This document shows positions 50,853-59,483 of a DNA stretch of 64,000 nucleotides, piece by piece. Where the stretch lies: positions 4,588,001 to 4,652,000 of the forward strand of contig JAWPMV010000001.1 of NCBI GenBank assembly GCA_033391075.1, written 5' to 3'. The translations under genes and the position numbers were made by a program. Source of the stretch: Bacteroidia bacterium. Its GTDB lineage: Bacteria; Bacteroidota; Bacteroidia; J057. The stretch's first letter is position 1, and each line of letters opens with the position of its first letter. The notes beneath the pieces are model-generated. The model saw only the letters and a program-made list of their open reading frames with translations, was not told the origin of the DNA and made no database searches.

Positions 50853-52770
50853 ATAAAGGGAGCTGTATAGGAACTCCAGGAAGCTTTACAAAAATTTCAG
50901 GCTTTTCGGGTCGTTCTTCTCCCCGCCATATCAAGCCATCGAGCTTATTTTCTTTGAAGACAACTTCGAAAAAAGGATAGAAGGTTCCTTCAGGTTTAGA
51001 AACAAAGACGATTCGCTGAATTTCATTGTCCACGAAATACATGAACATTTCCTGAGCCAATGCCTGGTTCATGCCCTCATAAAAGATATTGGTGCTGTCA
51101 TCTTCATTTTTGGCGAAATAGATACTCTCTGAGTTGCCAATGACATGAAGACGGTAGAGTTTATTGTCCACAAACTTTGCCCGCATCTCTTTCCCCTTGA
51201 TCTGATTGTACCCAACCGTATCTTCTTTAGAAGCCAGAAAAGCATTGGCTCCAACCCACATAGAATCAATCTTACTATCTTTCATCCAGATAATGATACT
51301 ATCTCCTGTTATCTGACTTTCATCTGCCCACAGTACCGGTTTCTGGTACATATAGATCATTGAGTCATCAAACATATAAATCAAGGAATCAGCCCTCCCC
51401 TGCATATCATTCATAAAGAGTCGGACATTCTTATAAGCTCGAAAGACCCTGCTTTCCACAGAATCCCTCCTCCCCAGCGTATCAACAGCCAGGCTATCAT
51501 CCGGAGGTTTAATGGAAAAGGGATTTACGCCTGTTAAAGAGCTGGAATCAGTAGGTACCTGACCCAAGGCAGGAGCTTTTTGCAATTGCTCGTAAGCAGA
51601 ATCAGGAATAACAGCCGAAGGCTTTTCTATCTGCAAATCAGGCAGTGTAGCAATCGTTGAATCAATAGCTGGTTTATCCTTTAGTAAGCTGTCTCTTTGT
51701 GCCAGATTCTGAATCAAACTATCCGCCCCTACACTTATGCTATCCTGCTTGAGAGAATCAGCTTCCTCAACAGGCCGCTTTATATTAAGTGACAATAAAG
51801 TATCTGCAAACATATAGAGGGTATCATCCTCCATAAACTGGATAGCAACCGGATCCTGGGTCACCATACTTTCATCCGTCTTCCTATTAAACTGTCCATA
51901 CTGTCCCCTTATCTCCAAACTGGAGTCCTCTTCCTGTATATATACATTTCCAAGCGCATACCCCATATTATCCTGATCTTCATAGCGCAAAGAATCAGCC
52001 GTCAACACATAACTGGAATCTTCTACCGTACTTCTTTCAAAGAGGTTGATCTTTTTATCTTCTGTCGAATAGTTACCATTAGTTGTAGTAATCTCTCCAT
52101 CTTCACTGATGATCTTTGTAAAGGTGAGGAATTTAGCCACCTTGGTATCAGTATTATATCCCAGAGTATCCGTTTCCAGATTATAGTCCGGACTCATCAA
52201 GACCACATCTCCCCTGAAAAAGGCATCCTTGGTCTGGGGATAGTAATACCCCAATTTACTGGTAAGCGTATCTGTACCATTTAACAACTCCCCTCCATCC
52301 TCATAAAATCCAAAATCTTCTACACGTTGATAAGTCATCCGATCCGTCGTCAATATAGCTTCCTGATCGGTCAGGGTTATATTATCATAGACCTCGGCAA
52401 TTTTGGTATCAGAGAAATAAATCAGTCTATCTCCCGTCAAGGTGACACTATCAGACATTTCGATCCTGACATTATCATATGCTTCCAGACGGTTTTGAGT
52501 TTCATAATGATAGGCACTATCGCAATAGAAGAAGGTTGAGTCTTGTTGAATACGAACATTGCCAATCAATTTCTGAATGGGGATTCCATCAACCTTCTCA
52601 AACATCAACAAATCAGAATTCAGGATCTTGATTCTGTCATCTTCCAGGGAATCAGTAGCCGTACTATCAGGCGGAGGATCTGAAAATGTAGGAACTACCT
52701 GTGTCCACCCTTTACCAGGGAAAAAAAGGAGACACAAAAAGGCACTATATATAATAAGTTTCTTTCCCAT
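50800..52770 (-). CDS. OstA-like (LptA/LptD-N type) organic-solvent-tolerance protein
   Basis: This 656-residue protein has a signal peptide (KKLIIYSAFLCLLFFPGKGWTQ) and an N-terminal set of OstA/LptA-type beta-jellyroll repeats (LIGNVRIQQDSTFFYCDSAYHYETQNRLEAYDNVRI, VTLTGDRLIYF). Further OstA repeats continue to about residue 380, then a Ser/Asp-rich linker and a final OstA-like part (VESRVFRAYKNVRLFMNDMQGRADSLIY). Bacteroidota carry such large OstA-like proteins in place of or beside LptA, presumably for lipopolysaccharide transport across the periplasm. The C-terminus is proline-rich and lies in the 53-nt overlap with the VanX-like gene. Confidence 0.9.
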   Translation of the reverse strand: MGKKLIIYSAFLCLLFFPGKGWTQVVPTFSDPPPDSTATDSLEDDRIKILNSDLLMFEKVDGIPIQKLIGNVRIQQDSTFFYCDSAYHYETQNRLEAYDNVRIEMSDSVTLTGDRLIYFSDTKIAEVYDNITLTDQEAILTTDRMTYQRVEDFGFYEDGGELLNGTDTLTSKLGYYYPQTKDAFFRGDVVLMSPDYNLETDTLGYNTDTKVAKFLTFTKIISEDGEITTTNGNYSTEDKKINLFERSTVEDSSYVLTADSLRYEDQDNMGYALGNVYIQEEDSSLEIRGQYGQFNRKTDESMVTQDPVAIQFMEDDTLYMFADTLLSLNIKRPVEEADSLKQDSISVGADSLIQNLAQRDSLLKDKPAIDSTIATLPDLQIEKPSAVIPDSAYEQLQKAPALGQVPTDSSSLTGVNPFSIKPPDDSLAVDTLGRRDSVESRVFRAYKNVRLFMNDMQGRADSLIYMFDDSMIYMYQKPVLWADESQITGDSIIIWMKDSKIDSMWVGANAFLASKEDTVGYNQIKGKEMRAKFVDNKLYRLHVIGNSESIYFAKNEDDSTNIFYEGMNQALAQEMFMYFVDNEIQRIVFVSKPEGTFYPFFEVVFKENKLDGLIWRGEERPEKPEIFVKLPGVPIQLPLSIPQSDTSSSPPRGEKR

Positions 52771-52948
52771 ACAGGCAATCCACTAAGAGGCTTGCAAGTT
52801 AAGTCCTAAAAATCGGACTTGCCAATACCAAGCTTCCTAGGAATGTACCCTATCAAATGGAAAAGGTTGTAAAGTGTAGAGATAGTTCCATGATTAGGAT
52901 ATTTTTATATTGCAGGTGGAATAGACCCATATTGACTGAATCTCCTCT

Positions 52949-54601
52949 ATGTCAGATCTGAACACTACTATCCCAGTCATTGTACTCGCATATGCCAATG
53001 AACGTAGCGAAAAAGGCTTCCTAAGACAATTGACTACGGAGTTGAAAACTGTCATGCAGGCCCTTGAGCCTTCGGTACAAAAAGGCCGGGTACACCTCAA
53101 AGTAATCCCGGCAGCCACACAAGAGGAAATCGTTGAGGTTTTTCAGGACGAATGGTACAGTAATCGCATTCAGATTTTTCATTACGGAGGGCATGCTGCT
53201 AAAGATCAATTGTGGCTGGAAACAGAAGATGGAGGAAACGAATCTTTTTTCTCTCTGGGATTGGCGAAATTCCTGGGAGCTCAGAAAGGTCTTCGACTGG
53301 TTTTCTTAAATGGATGTGCTACAGAGGACCATGCCAGACTTATGTTGGCAGAGGATATCCCAGCGATCATTGCTACCTCTGAAAAGATCAATGATCTTAT
53401 GGCCAGACGCTTTGCAGAAGTATTTTATTCAGGCATGGCAGGAGGCGCATCTATAGAAGAATCTTTTGCTGAGGCCGAAGGAATCTTACTAGGTTCATAT
53501 GGACCAAGTAGTTTTGTCATCGAAACAGGCAAACGATCTCTATACTGGGAAGAAGAGGAAAGCGAACAAGGGCTTGACCTTCCCTGGAAGCTGGCCCTTA
53601 AAGAAGGGAGCTCCTGGTTTCCGGCACAGTGGCGTTTATTTTACAAGTTGGATGAGGATGCAAATGAGGATGAAGAATCCATAGATGCCAAAGAGTTTGT
53701 TGGGGAGACCATCAACAATTACCGCATACTTGAGCTTTTGGGTTCGGGGAGCCTGGGTTCAGTCTATAAGGCACTACATATCGGATTAAATGAAGAACGT
53801 GCTATAAAAATTACACACCGGGTAATCGAAGGTTACGATTATCTGAAAGACATAGTTCTTGCAGGAAATAAAGGATTGGCTTCCATCAAACATGCCAACG
53901 TGGTCAAGTTCTATGATGTTGGAGAAGTGCAACTTTTTGGCCAAAAACGCATGTATATGGTCATGGAATTGGTGAACGGAGACCGCCTCGATAAAGTTGG
54001 TATTGAGAGCCTTTGTACTGAGCCTGCAAGCCTGGTTGACCTGGTCGTTCAGATCGCGTCGGGTCTTGAAGCCGCACATAAAACCAGCTTCACTGATGCC
54101 GCCGGTATGCCACGCGAAGGAATCATTCACGGTAACTTGAAAACTCGAAAAATCCTTCTCAGTGAAGGAAAAAGCCCTAAATTGATTGATTTCCTTTTCG
54201 CAGACATCAGCCGTAATTATCAAATAAAACTAGATATTCCTGAAGACGTACAGAAGAAAAAGAAAGCCGAAAGACTTTCTCGGTATTTTCCTGAAGAGGT
54301 TCTTTCCGGCAAATCTCCTGTCAGCAAAAAAACAGATATCTATTCTTTAGGAGCTGTATTATTTGAAGTATTCTCAAGAGGTAAGGCAATCGCAGATTTT
54401 GACTTCAAATCGGTAAATTCCCTTCATAGATTTGTAAAAAGCGAAACTCAGATTATTCCGTTAAATGTGAGTAAAGCTATATTCAAAGCGACCCGAAAAG
54501 ATCCAGACGAGAGATACGATGCAATGAATGAGATGATTCAGGACTTGCTGCTAAACGTATCCTGGTTCAAAAAAATCCTTTACTGGTTGCGCAGAAAATA
54601 G
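52949..54601 (+). CDS. CHAT-domain protease fused to a pseudokinase
   Basis: This 550-residue cytoplasmic protein begins with a CHAT (caspase HetF-associated) peptidase domain at about 8-190. The catalytic pair is intact: His82 in FHYGGHA and Cys123 in FLNGCAT. Residues 255-540 form a Ser/Thr kinase fold with the glycine loop GSGSLGSVYKA (265-275), Lys287 of the VAIK position and Asp463 of helix F (KTDIYSLG). However, HRD reads HGN (Asp to Asn396), the metal-binding Asn is Lys401, and DFG reads DFL. The kinase is thus predicted inactive, perhaps serving as a ligand or partner sensor for the protease. A basic aromatic tail (SWFKKILYWLRRK) could touch membrane. The gene stands alone with 393 bp behind it. 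Confidence 0.88.
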   Translation: MSDLNTTIPVIVLAYANERSEKGFLRQLTTELKTVMQALEPSVQKGRVHLKVIPAATQEEIVEVFQDEWYSNRIQIFHYGGHAAKDQLWLETEDGGNESFFSLGLAKFLGAQKGLRLVFLNGCATEDHARLMLAEDIPAIIATSEKINDLMARRFAEVFYSGMAGGASIEESFAEAEGILLGSYGPSSFVIETGKRSLYWEEEESEQGLDLPWKLALKEGSSWFPAQWRLFYKLDEDANEDEESIDAKEFVGETINNYRILELLGSGSLGSVYKALHIGLNEERAIKITHRVIEGYDYLKDIVLAGNKGLASIKHANVVKFYDVGEVQLFGQKRMYMVMELVNGDRLDKVGIESLCTEPASLVDLVVQIASGLEAAHKTSFTDAAGMPREGIIHGNLKTRKILLSEGKSPKLIDFLFADISRNYQIKLDIPEDVQKKKKAERLSRYFPEEVLSGKSPVSKKTDIYSLGAVLFEVFSRGKAIADFDFKSVNSLHRFVKSETQIIPLNVSKAIFKATRKDPDERYDAMNEMIQDLLLNVSWFKKILYWLRRK

Positions 54602-54994
54602 ATCGCTTTCCCCTGTTGCGCTTGTTTCCAGTTTTACTTTTTCAGCCTGTCATTTGCGTGTTAGGATTTCTGTCTGAAATCACTTTTAGATATCGCTCCA
54701 TGCCTTGTGCAATATTGAACGATTAAACAAAATTATAAATACAAAAAAAATTCAAAATTTAGGATTAGTCAGACAGTAAATAAGATAGAGCGTGTATTTT
54801 TGTACTTTATTCTAAATTACCTAACATGCATATCTTTAATATTTTGAAATATTCACGGCACTGTGTTAATTGCATTTGACTATTAGACAGGTTAATGGAT
54901 AGAATCAAAAACCGAAACACAAGAAATTTCGTATAATTTCGAAATGAGATAAACAAACCTTAACAGATTAACCTACCAAATATCCAGAAAAACT
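54602..54994. other. 393-bp AT-rich gap without a gene
   Basis: No coding frame or known RNA is seen. TATTTTTG at 54795-54802 matches the -7 consensus, and TAATTTCG near 54932 is a near match 60 nt before marR; neither has a TTTG at 19 bp. No hairpin with a T tract is visible after the CHAT-kinase gene. Confidence 0.5.
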
Positions 54995-55438
54995 ATGCAG
55001 AAGGTATCTAATGGCGAATTAAACAACTTGCAAGGAACGTCCAACCTGGAGAGACAATTACTTATGATGAGAGATGCTTTTCGTCAGCATCAGAATGAAA
55101 TCAGAAAAAAGTATAAAATCTCTGCCAATGAGATGGAGATCATATTATATGTAAATGATTTTGGTCCTCAGAGAATGAAGGGAGTCGGTGAGCAGTTCAA
55201 AATAAAATTCAGCACACTAACCAGCCTGGTTGACAAAATTGAGAGATTGAATCTCGTAAAAAGAGTCAACTCTAAAGAAGACCGCCGTTCAATCCTGGTA
55301 ACTATTACCAAGAAAGGCAAAAAAATGCTAGAAGAGTACAACAGTCAAATCAAATCTCTGGCTGATCGTATTACTGAGATTACTCAGTCTGAAGACTTAC
55401 CTCAGATTGTAGCAACTTTAGAGCAGGCAACTGCTTAA
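54995..55438 (+). CDS. MarR-family transcriptional regulator
   Basis: This 147-residue protein has a MarR winged helix: ISANEMEIILYVNDFGPQRMKGVGEQFKIKFSTLTSLVDKIERL for the HTH and VKRVNSKEDRRSILVTITKKGKKML for the wing with the conserved DRR turn. The N-terminal and C-terminal helices form the dimer arm. It differs from the MarR at 19964 and is not a close copy. It lies between the CHAT-pseudokinase gene and the GH3 gene, each with its own gap, so no operon is evident. A bidirectional-looking terminator follows 88 nt downstream. Confidence 0.9.
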   Translation: MQKVSNGELNNLQGTSNLERQLLMMRDAFRQHQNEIRKKYKISANEMEIILYVNDFGPQRMKGVGEQFKIKFSTLTSLVDKIERLNLVKRVNSKEDRRSILVTITKKGKKMLEEYNSQIKSLADRITEITQSEDLPQIVATLEQATA

Positions 55439-55526
55439 ATATCAGAATCGACCTTCATCTAGGATAGTTCTGAATATTTATACTGATCTCACATTTGTCA
55501 GTACGACGTAAACAAAAGGAAAGAAA

Positions 55527-55556
55527 AAAGGCTGCATGTTTTTCATGCAGCCTTTG
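55527..55556. terminator. Terminator between marR and the GH3 gene
   Basis: AAAGGCTGCATG and CATGCAGCCTTT form a perfect 12-bp stem around five T, with A-rich sequence before it. The T tract after it is short (TTTGATTATTTT). Confidence 0.75.
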
Positions 55557-55582
55557 ATTATTTTACAGCACTCATTTTTTCT

Positions 55583-55590
55583 TACCTTTG
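55583..55590 (+). promoter_or_regulatory. -7 box directly before the GH3 gene
   Basis: TACCTTTG matches TAnnTTTG and ends 5 nt before the ATG at 55596. This supports that start over the ATG at 55536, because the transcript would begin at or just before 55596. Confidence 0.5.
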
Positions 55591-55595
55591 CTGCC

Positions 55596-57095
55596 ATGAG
55601 TCTCAAGACTTTTGTCAGTAAAATATGGGCCCGTTCACTCGCTCGCAAGTATCAAAAGATGAGCGAAAATGCCCTCAGCCTCCAGGAAAAAACTTTCCAT
55701 CAACTTATTCAGACGGCAAAGCATACCGCCTTTGGGCAGGCCCATGATTTTGCCTCGATAAAAAAGCCTGATGATTTCAGGAAGAATGTTCCCATCAGGG
55801 ACTATGAAAAGGCCAAAGAATGGTTTGATCGAATCTACCAGGGAGAAGCAAATGTAAGTTGGCCCGGCAAACCATTATACCTCGCAAAAACATCAGGAAC
55901 CACCTCCGGAGCCAAATACATTCCCATTTCAAAAGCCTCTATCCGGAAACAAGTCAATGCAGCTCGTGATGCCTTGCTGCTCTATATAGCTGAAAGCGGT
56001 AAAGCATCCTTTCTCGATGGAAAAATGATGTTTCTATCTGGTAGTCCTGAAATAGAGAATAATAAACATGGCCTACGAACGGGTAGGCTCTCCGGGATCG
56101 TCAATCATTTTGTACCCAATTACCTCCAAAGCAATAAGGTTCCCAGTTATGAAGCTAATATTATCGATGATTGGGAGGTGAAAGTAAAACGTATTGTAGA
56201 AGAGGTAAAAGATAAAGACCTCCGCCTCATCTCCGGGATTCCTCCCTGGGTACAGATGTTCTTTGAAGAACTTGAAGCCCAAACAGGAAAAACGCCCCTG
56301 GAAGTATGGCCAAATCTTAGCCTGTTTGTTCAGGGAGGAGTTGATTATAATCCCTACAAACCCATATTCGAAGGATACTTTGGGAGCAATGTGGACATCT
56401 CAGAAGTTTATCCCGCTTCAGAGGGATTTTTCGCCTTTCAAAACTCTCAAAAAGATGATGGCCTTCTTCTATTGCCAGATCAGGGAATTTACTACGAATT
56501 CATCCCTATGGATGAGTATGGGAAAGAAAATCCAAAGCGACTAGGTCTTTCCGAAGTCAAACTCAACGAACAATATGCCCTCATCATTTCTACCAATGCA
56601 GGACTTTGGGCCTATGACATCGGAGATACCATAAAATTCACTTCCTTAAATCCCTGGAAGATCCGGGTGTCTGGCAGGGTCAAGCATTTCATCAGTGCCT
56701 TTGGAGAACATGTAATCCAGGAAGAAGTCAATAAGGCTATGATTGCTGCCACAGCAACTACAGGTGCAAGTTTTCAGGAATTTACCGTAGCCCCTCTCAT
56801 CAAGGAAGAAAAAGGAACTTCTGCACATGAGTGGTTTGTAGAGTTTAATAAAGAACCAGAAAACATGGAAGCATTTGCTGAGATCCTGGATGCTGAAATG
56901 CGAAAGCTCAATCCTTATTATGAAGACCTGCGTGCGGGTAACATCCTCAAGATTGCACAGATCAGAAAATTGAAAAACAATGCTTGCCGTGATTACATGA
57001 AATCCATTGGAAAGTTGGGCGGGCAGAATAAATTTCCGAGATTAAGTAATGAACGGAAGATTGCAGAGGCGCTAAACGGATTTATTTTAGATTAG
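55596..57095 (+). CDS. GH3-family acyl-acid-amido synthetase-like protein
   Basis: This 499-residue cytoplasmic protein belongs to the bacterial branch of the GH3 family, adenylating enzymes that in plants join hormones to amino acids. The ATP-binding signature is LAKTSGTTSGAKYIPIS (about 95-111). The second motif is SEVYPASEGFFAFQ, and the YDIGDTIKFTSLNPWKIRVSGR block closes the N-terminal domain. Bacterial GH3 substrates are mostly unknown. An ATG 60 nt upstream is in frame but lies within the terminator and promoter region, so 55596 is chosen. Confidence 0.92.
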   Translation: MSLKTFVSKIWARSLARKYQKMSENALSLQEKTFHQLIQTAKHTAFGQAHDFASIKKPDDFRKNVPIRDYEKAKEWFDRIYQGEANVSWPGKPLYLAKTSGTTSGAKYIPISKASIRKQVNAARDALLLYIAESGKASFLDGKMMFLSGSPEIENNKHGLRTGRLSGIVNHFVPNYLQSNKVPSYEANIIDDWEVKVKRIVEEVKDKDLRLISGIPPWVQMFFEELEAQTGKTPLEVWPNLSLFVQGGVDYNPYKPIFEGYFGSNVDISEVYPASEGFFAFQNSQKDDGLLLLPDQGIYYEFIPMDEYGKENPKRLGLSEVKLNEQYALIISTNAGLWAYDIGDTIKFTSLNPWKIRVSGRVKHFISAFGEHVIQEEVNKAMIAATATTGASFQEFTVAPLIKEEKGTSAHEWFVEFNKEPENMEAFAEILDAEMRKLNPYYEDLRAGNILKIAQIRKLKNNACRDYMKSIGKLGGQNKFPRLSNERKIAEALNGFILD

Positions 57096-57215
57096 AATTC
57101 GCTTAGGATCGAAACCTATCCACCTGAAAGACAGTTATTAAATTACACACAAGACTATTGGACGACATTTTTGTCGACCACTTTTTGTAATTTGTACCTA
57201 AAGGCCCCAAGAACC

Positions 57216-59282
57216 ATGAACAGATTTACTCTTTTCATTTTTGCATTCCTTTATGTATTCCTGGCTCTACCACAAGCTATACTGGCTCAGGATGATTTAG
57301 AGAAAAGAATCCTAGAGTTTGGAAAGCTGGATCCGGAATTCCTTGATGAGGATTTATTTAGGTTTTATAAAGACGAAGATGCTGTCATTATCAATGATCT
57401 CGGCAGAGTATCACTTTTGATGATGGGCAATTCACCCAAAGTGCTTTATACCTATGTCCGCAGGATAAAAATCCTCAATAAAGCCGGGGAAAGATATGGC
57501 AAAGTAAAGATAGAAGTGGATGAATCCATTGGGGATGCTTTGCTGGAAATAAAAGCGGTTACTCATAAGCTCAATAGCGAAAGGGAAACTGTAACTTTCC
57601 CCGTTAGTAAGAGAAAAGTAAAACAAGAGCGAATCAAAGGAGAAAAGCGAATCTTTAGCTTTGAGTTTCCTTTTGTAGAACCCGGGGTCGTGCTGGAATA
57701 CAGTTACCAGATCAGGTCCAGAAATATTGACCAACTAAAGCCCTGGACTTTCAATCAGGATATTCCCGTAGTCCAAAGCGAATACCAGACCTTTATTCCT
57801 CGTTCCTTTGAATACTTGCCGGTTATCACGGGCAACATTACGCGTATCAGACAATTCCGGGACAATTATCAAACCCGTGACGATAGAGATAGATTCAGAA
57901 ATCGAAGTCGCATCAGAAACAACTCTCCATTTTACAACAATTCTCTCTACGGCCAGCAGAGCCTTTTCGGCAATTTCAATGCGTATATCATGACAGATGT
58001 ACCTGCATTGAGAAAAGAAGCATTTTCTTTAGAATCCAATGCAGGAGGAACACAAATCTCCCTACAGTTGAGAAAGGATAGCTTTAGAGGAAGGTCCAGC
58101 GCGGTAGCTTTTGACAATTGGAATGATCTCAATAAGCACATGCTCAAAAAAGTGAAGCCTGCTAAAGTGAGAGCCCGTAAAAAACTGGTCAGAGCAAAAA
58201 CCAATCAATTGCAAAAACTATCCCGGGGGAAACGAGTCTTACTGGAAAACACCCTGGCTGCAGTACAAAAACAAATCAAATGGAATGGCAAATATGGATT
58301 GGATGGAGTGAATGTCGAAAGGGCTAAAAATAAACGGCAGGGAAGTGCAACAGAGATCAATATGTACCTCTATCATCTATTGAAAGAGGGTGATATAGAA
58401 GTTTATCCGGTTATCCTGAGTACCAGAGATCATGGCGTAGTTAGTTCTCAATATGCCAGCCTTGCTCAGTTTAATCATGCGATCGTTCTAGCGGTCATTG
58501 ATGGCGAAGAGATACTGCTGGATGCCAGTAGTGATTTGGACCGATTAGGTATGCTTCCTCAAAATGACCTCAATCAGTTTGGTTATGTGGTCAATGGAGA
58601 TGGTGGCAGGTGGGTTACCCTTAAATCCAGAAATAAAGTCAATCGGGTTACCTATAGTAGATTCAATCTCGATCAGCAGGGCGTTTTGAATGGGGAAATT
58701 TCGGTTGAGAACCGGGAGTATAGCGTTGTATTGGAACAGAAAAAGCTGGAAGGATATAAAGGCAAAAATGAGGAGTATTTACTAGAGGAAATTTTGATTG
58801 GTCTCAAAGACCCTAAAATTTTCCAAAATGCACTCAATCAACCCGAAGATGAGAAAGATCCTTTGATCGTAACCTGTGAATTGCGTACGGGAGATTATGT
58901 TGAAGTCGCAGACGAAGGAGAATTCATCATCATCAAACCCATGATGATTAAGGCGGTATTGCAGAATCCTTTCGACAATGAGATTCGAAATACACCCGTA
59001 GATTTCCCCTATCCACTTACTGATTCTCATATGATTGGGATTCGTTTGCCAGAGGGTTATGAAATTGCTCAGGCCCCTACTCCTATTCGAGTTTTACTTC
59101 CAAACGGAGGGGGATCTTTCACCTACAATGTGCTGGAAATGGGAAATATTATCCATTTTACCAGTGCAATCAATATCAACCAAACCACCTATCCTCCAGA
59201 ACAATACGCAGGAATCAGGGACTTCTTCCAGTATGTGGTTAACAAGCATCAGGAAGACATCGTGATAAGGAAGATCCAATAA
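57216..59282 (+). CDS. DUF3857/transglutaminase-like secreted protein
   Basis: This 688-residue protein has a signal peptide (MNRFTLFIFAFLYVFLALPQAILAQ). An N-terminal DUF3857 domain covers about 45-210 (YTYVRRIKILNKAGERYGKVKIEVD, FPFVEPGVVLEYSYQIRSRNIDQLKPWTFNQDIPV). A transglutaminase-like core follows at about 340-450 (KNKRQGSATEINMYLYHLLKEGDIEVYPVILSTRDHG, FNHAIVLAVIDGEEILLDASSDLDRLGMLP). The usual catalytic Cys of the transglutaminase motif is replaced (GSATEIN), though the His (FNHAIV) and Asp (LDAS) remain, so catalysis is doubtful. The C-terminal 200 residues are a beta-rich domain typical of the family. The role is unknown. The trp leader promoter starts 3 nt after its stop. Confidence 0.88.
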   Translation: MNRFTLFIFAFLYVFLALPQAILAQDDLEKRILEFGKLDPEFLDEDLFRFYKDEDAVIINDLGRVSLLMMGNSPKVLYTYVRRIKILNKAGERYGKVKIEVDESIGDALLEIKAVTHKLNSERETVTFPVSKRKVKQERIKGEKRIFSFEFPFVEPGVVLEYSYQIRSRNIDQLKPWTFNQDIPVVQSEYQTFIPRSFEYLPVITGNITRIRQFRDNYQTRDDRDRFRNRSRIRNNSPFYNNSLYGQQSLFGNFNAYIMTDVPALRKEAFSLESNAGGTQISLQLRKDSFRGRSSAVAFDNWNDLNKHMLKKVKPAKVRARKKLVRAKTNQLQKLSRGKRVLLENTLAAVQKQIKWNGKYGLDGVNVERAKNKRQGSATEINMYLYHLLKEGDIEVYPVILSTRDHGVVSSQYASLAQFNHAIVLAVIDGEEILLDASSDLDRLGMLPQNDLNQFGYVVNGDGGRWVTLKSRNKVNRVTYSRFNLDQQGVLNGEISVENREYSVVLEQKKLEGYKGKNEEYLLEEILIGLKDPKIFQNALNQPEDEKDPLIVTCELRTGDYVEVADEGEFIIIKPMMIKAVLQNPFDNEIRNTPVDFPYPLTDSHMIGIRLPEGYEIAQAPTPIRVLLPNGGGSFTYNVLEMGNIIHFTSAININQTTYPPEQYAGIRDFFQYVVNKHQEDIVIRKIQ

Positions 59283-59285
59283 AAA

Positions 59286-59316
59286 TTTGCTATATATTCA
59301 ACATACTTTATATTTG
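59286..59316 (+). promoter_or_regulatory. Promoter of the trp operon
   Basis: TTTG (59286-59289), exactly 19 bp, then TATATTTG (59309-59316). It is a full consensus match with start near 59321, giving a short 5' end before the leader peptide ATG at 59340. Confidence 0.8.
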
Positions 59317-59339
59317 TAGTCGAAAATCGAAAAGAAATA

Positions 59340-59399
59340 ATGAAAGTTTTGCAGAATACTAATTTTTGGTGGTGGCACGGATCTGATACAGAGTCGTAG
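59340..59399 (+). CDS. trpL: trp operon leader peptide
   Basis: The short frame reads MKVLQNTNFWWWHGSDTES (19 residues), with three consecutive TGG codons at 59367-59375 and a TAG stop at 59397-59399. It lies between a consensus promoter and a terminator just before trpE, the classic setting of a trp attenuation peptide. A ribosome stalled for charged tRNA-Trp on these codons would mask the segment at 59377-59386 and leave 59393 onward free. It is too short for automatic annotation and has no homology to test, so the evidence is position, Trp run and RNA folding logic. Confidence 0.85.
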   Translation: MKVLQNTNFWWWHGSDTES

Positions 59400-59471
59400 C
59401 TTCAGCCGTATTTGCAAAATTTAGAGAATATTTGGGCTTGCTGTCTACGACATTGCAAGCCCATTTTTTAT
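59377..59471 (+). promoter_or_regulatory. trp attenuator: anti-antiterminator, antiterminator and terminator
   Basis: Three exclusive pairings are seen. (1:2) ACGG and CTGA (59377-59386) with TCAG and CCGT (59402-59409). (2:3) GTCGTAG (59393-59399, over the trpL stop codon) with CTACGAC (59445-59451), 7 bp perfect, aided by GCC with GGC. (3:4) GGGCTTGC and TGTC (59434-59445) with GACA and GCAAGCCC (59449-59462), followed by ATTTTTTATTT, an intrinsic terminator. Stalling at the Trp codons favours 2:3 and readthrough into trpE; a ribosome reaching the stop codon covers segment 2 and allows termination. Confidence 0.82.
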
Positions 59472-59483
59472 TTGACAAACATT

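Noticed and set aside
52949-54601. Active Ser/Thr kinase annotation
   Set aside because: The catalytic Asp, metal-binding Asn and DFG Gly are all substituted, so only a kinase fold is supported.
59412-59483. Upstream extension of trpE to a TTG start
   Set aside because: This segment is the attenuator terminator and antiterminator; homology to TrpE begins only after the ATG at 59484.
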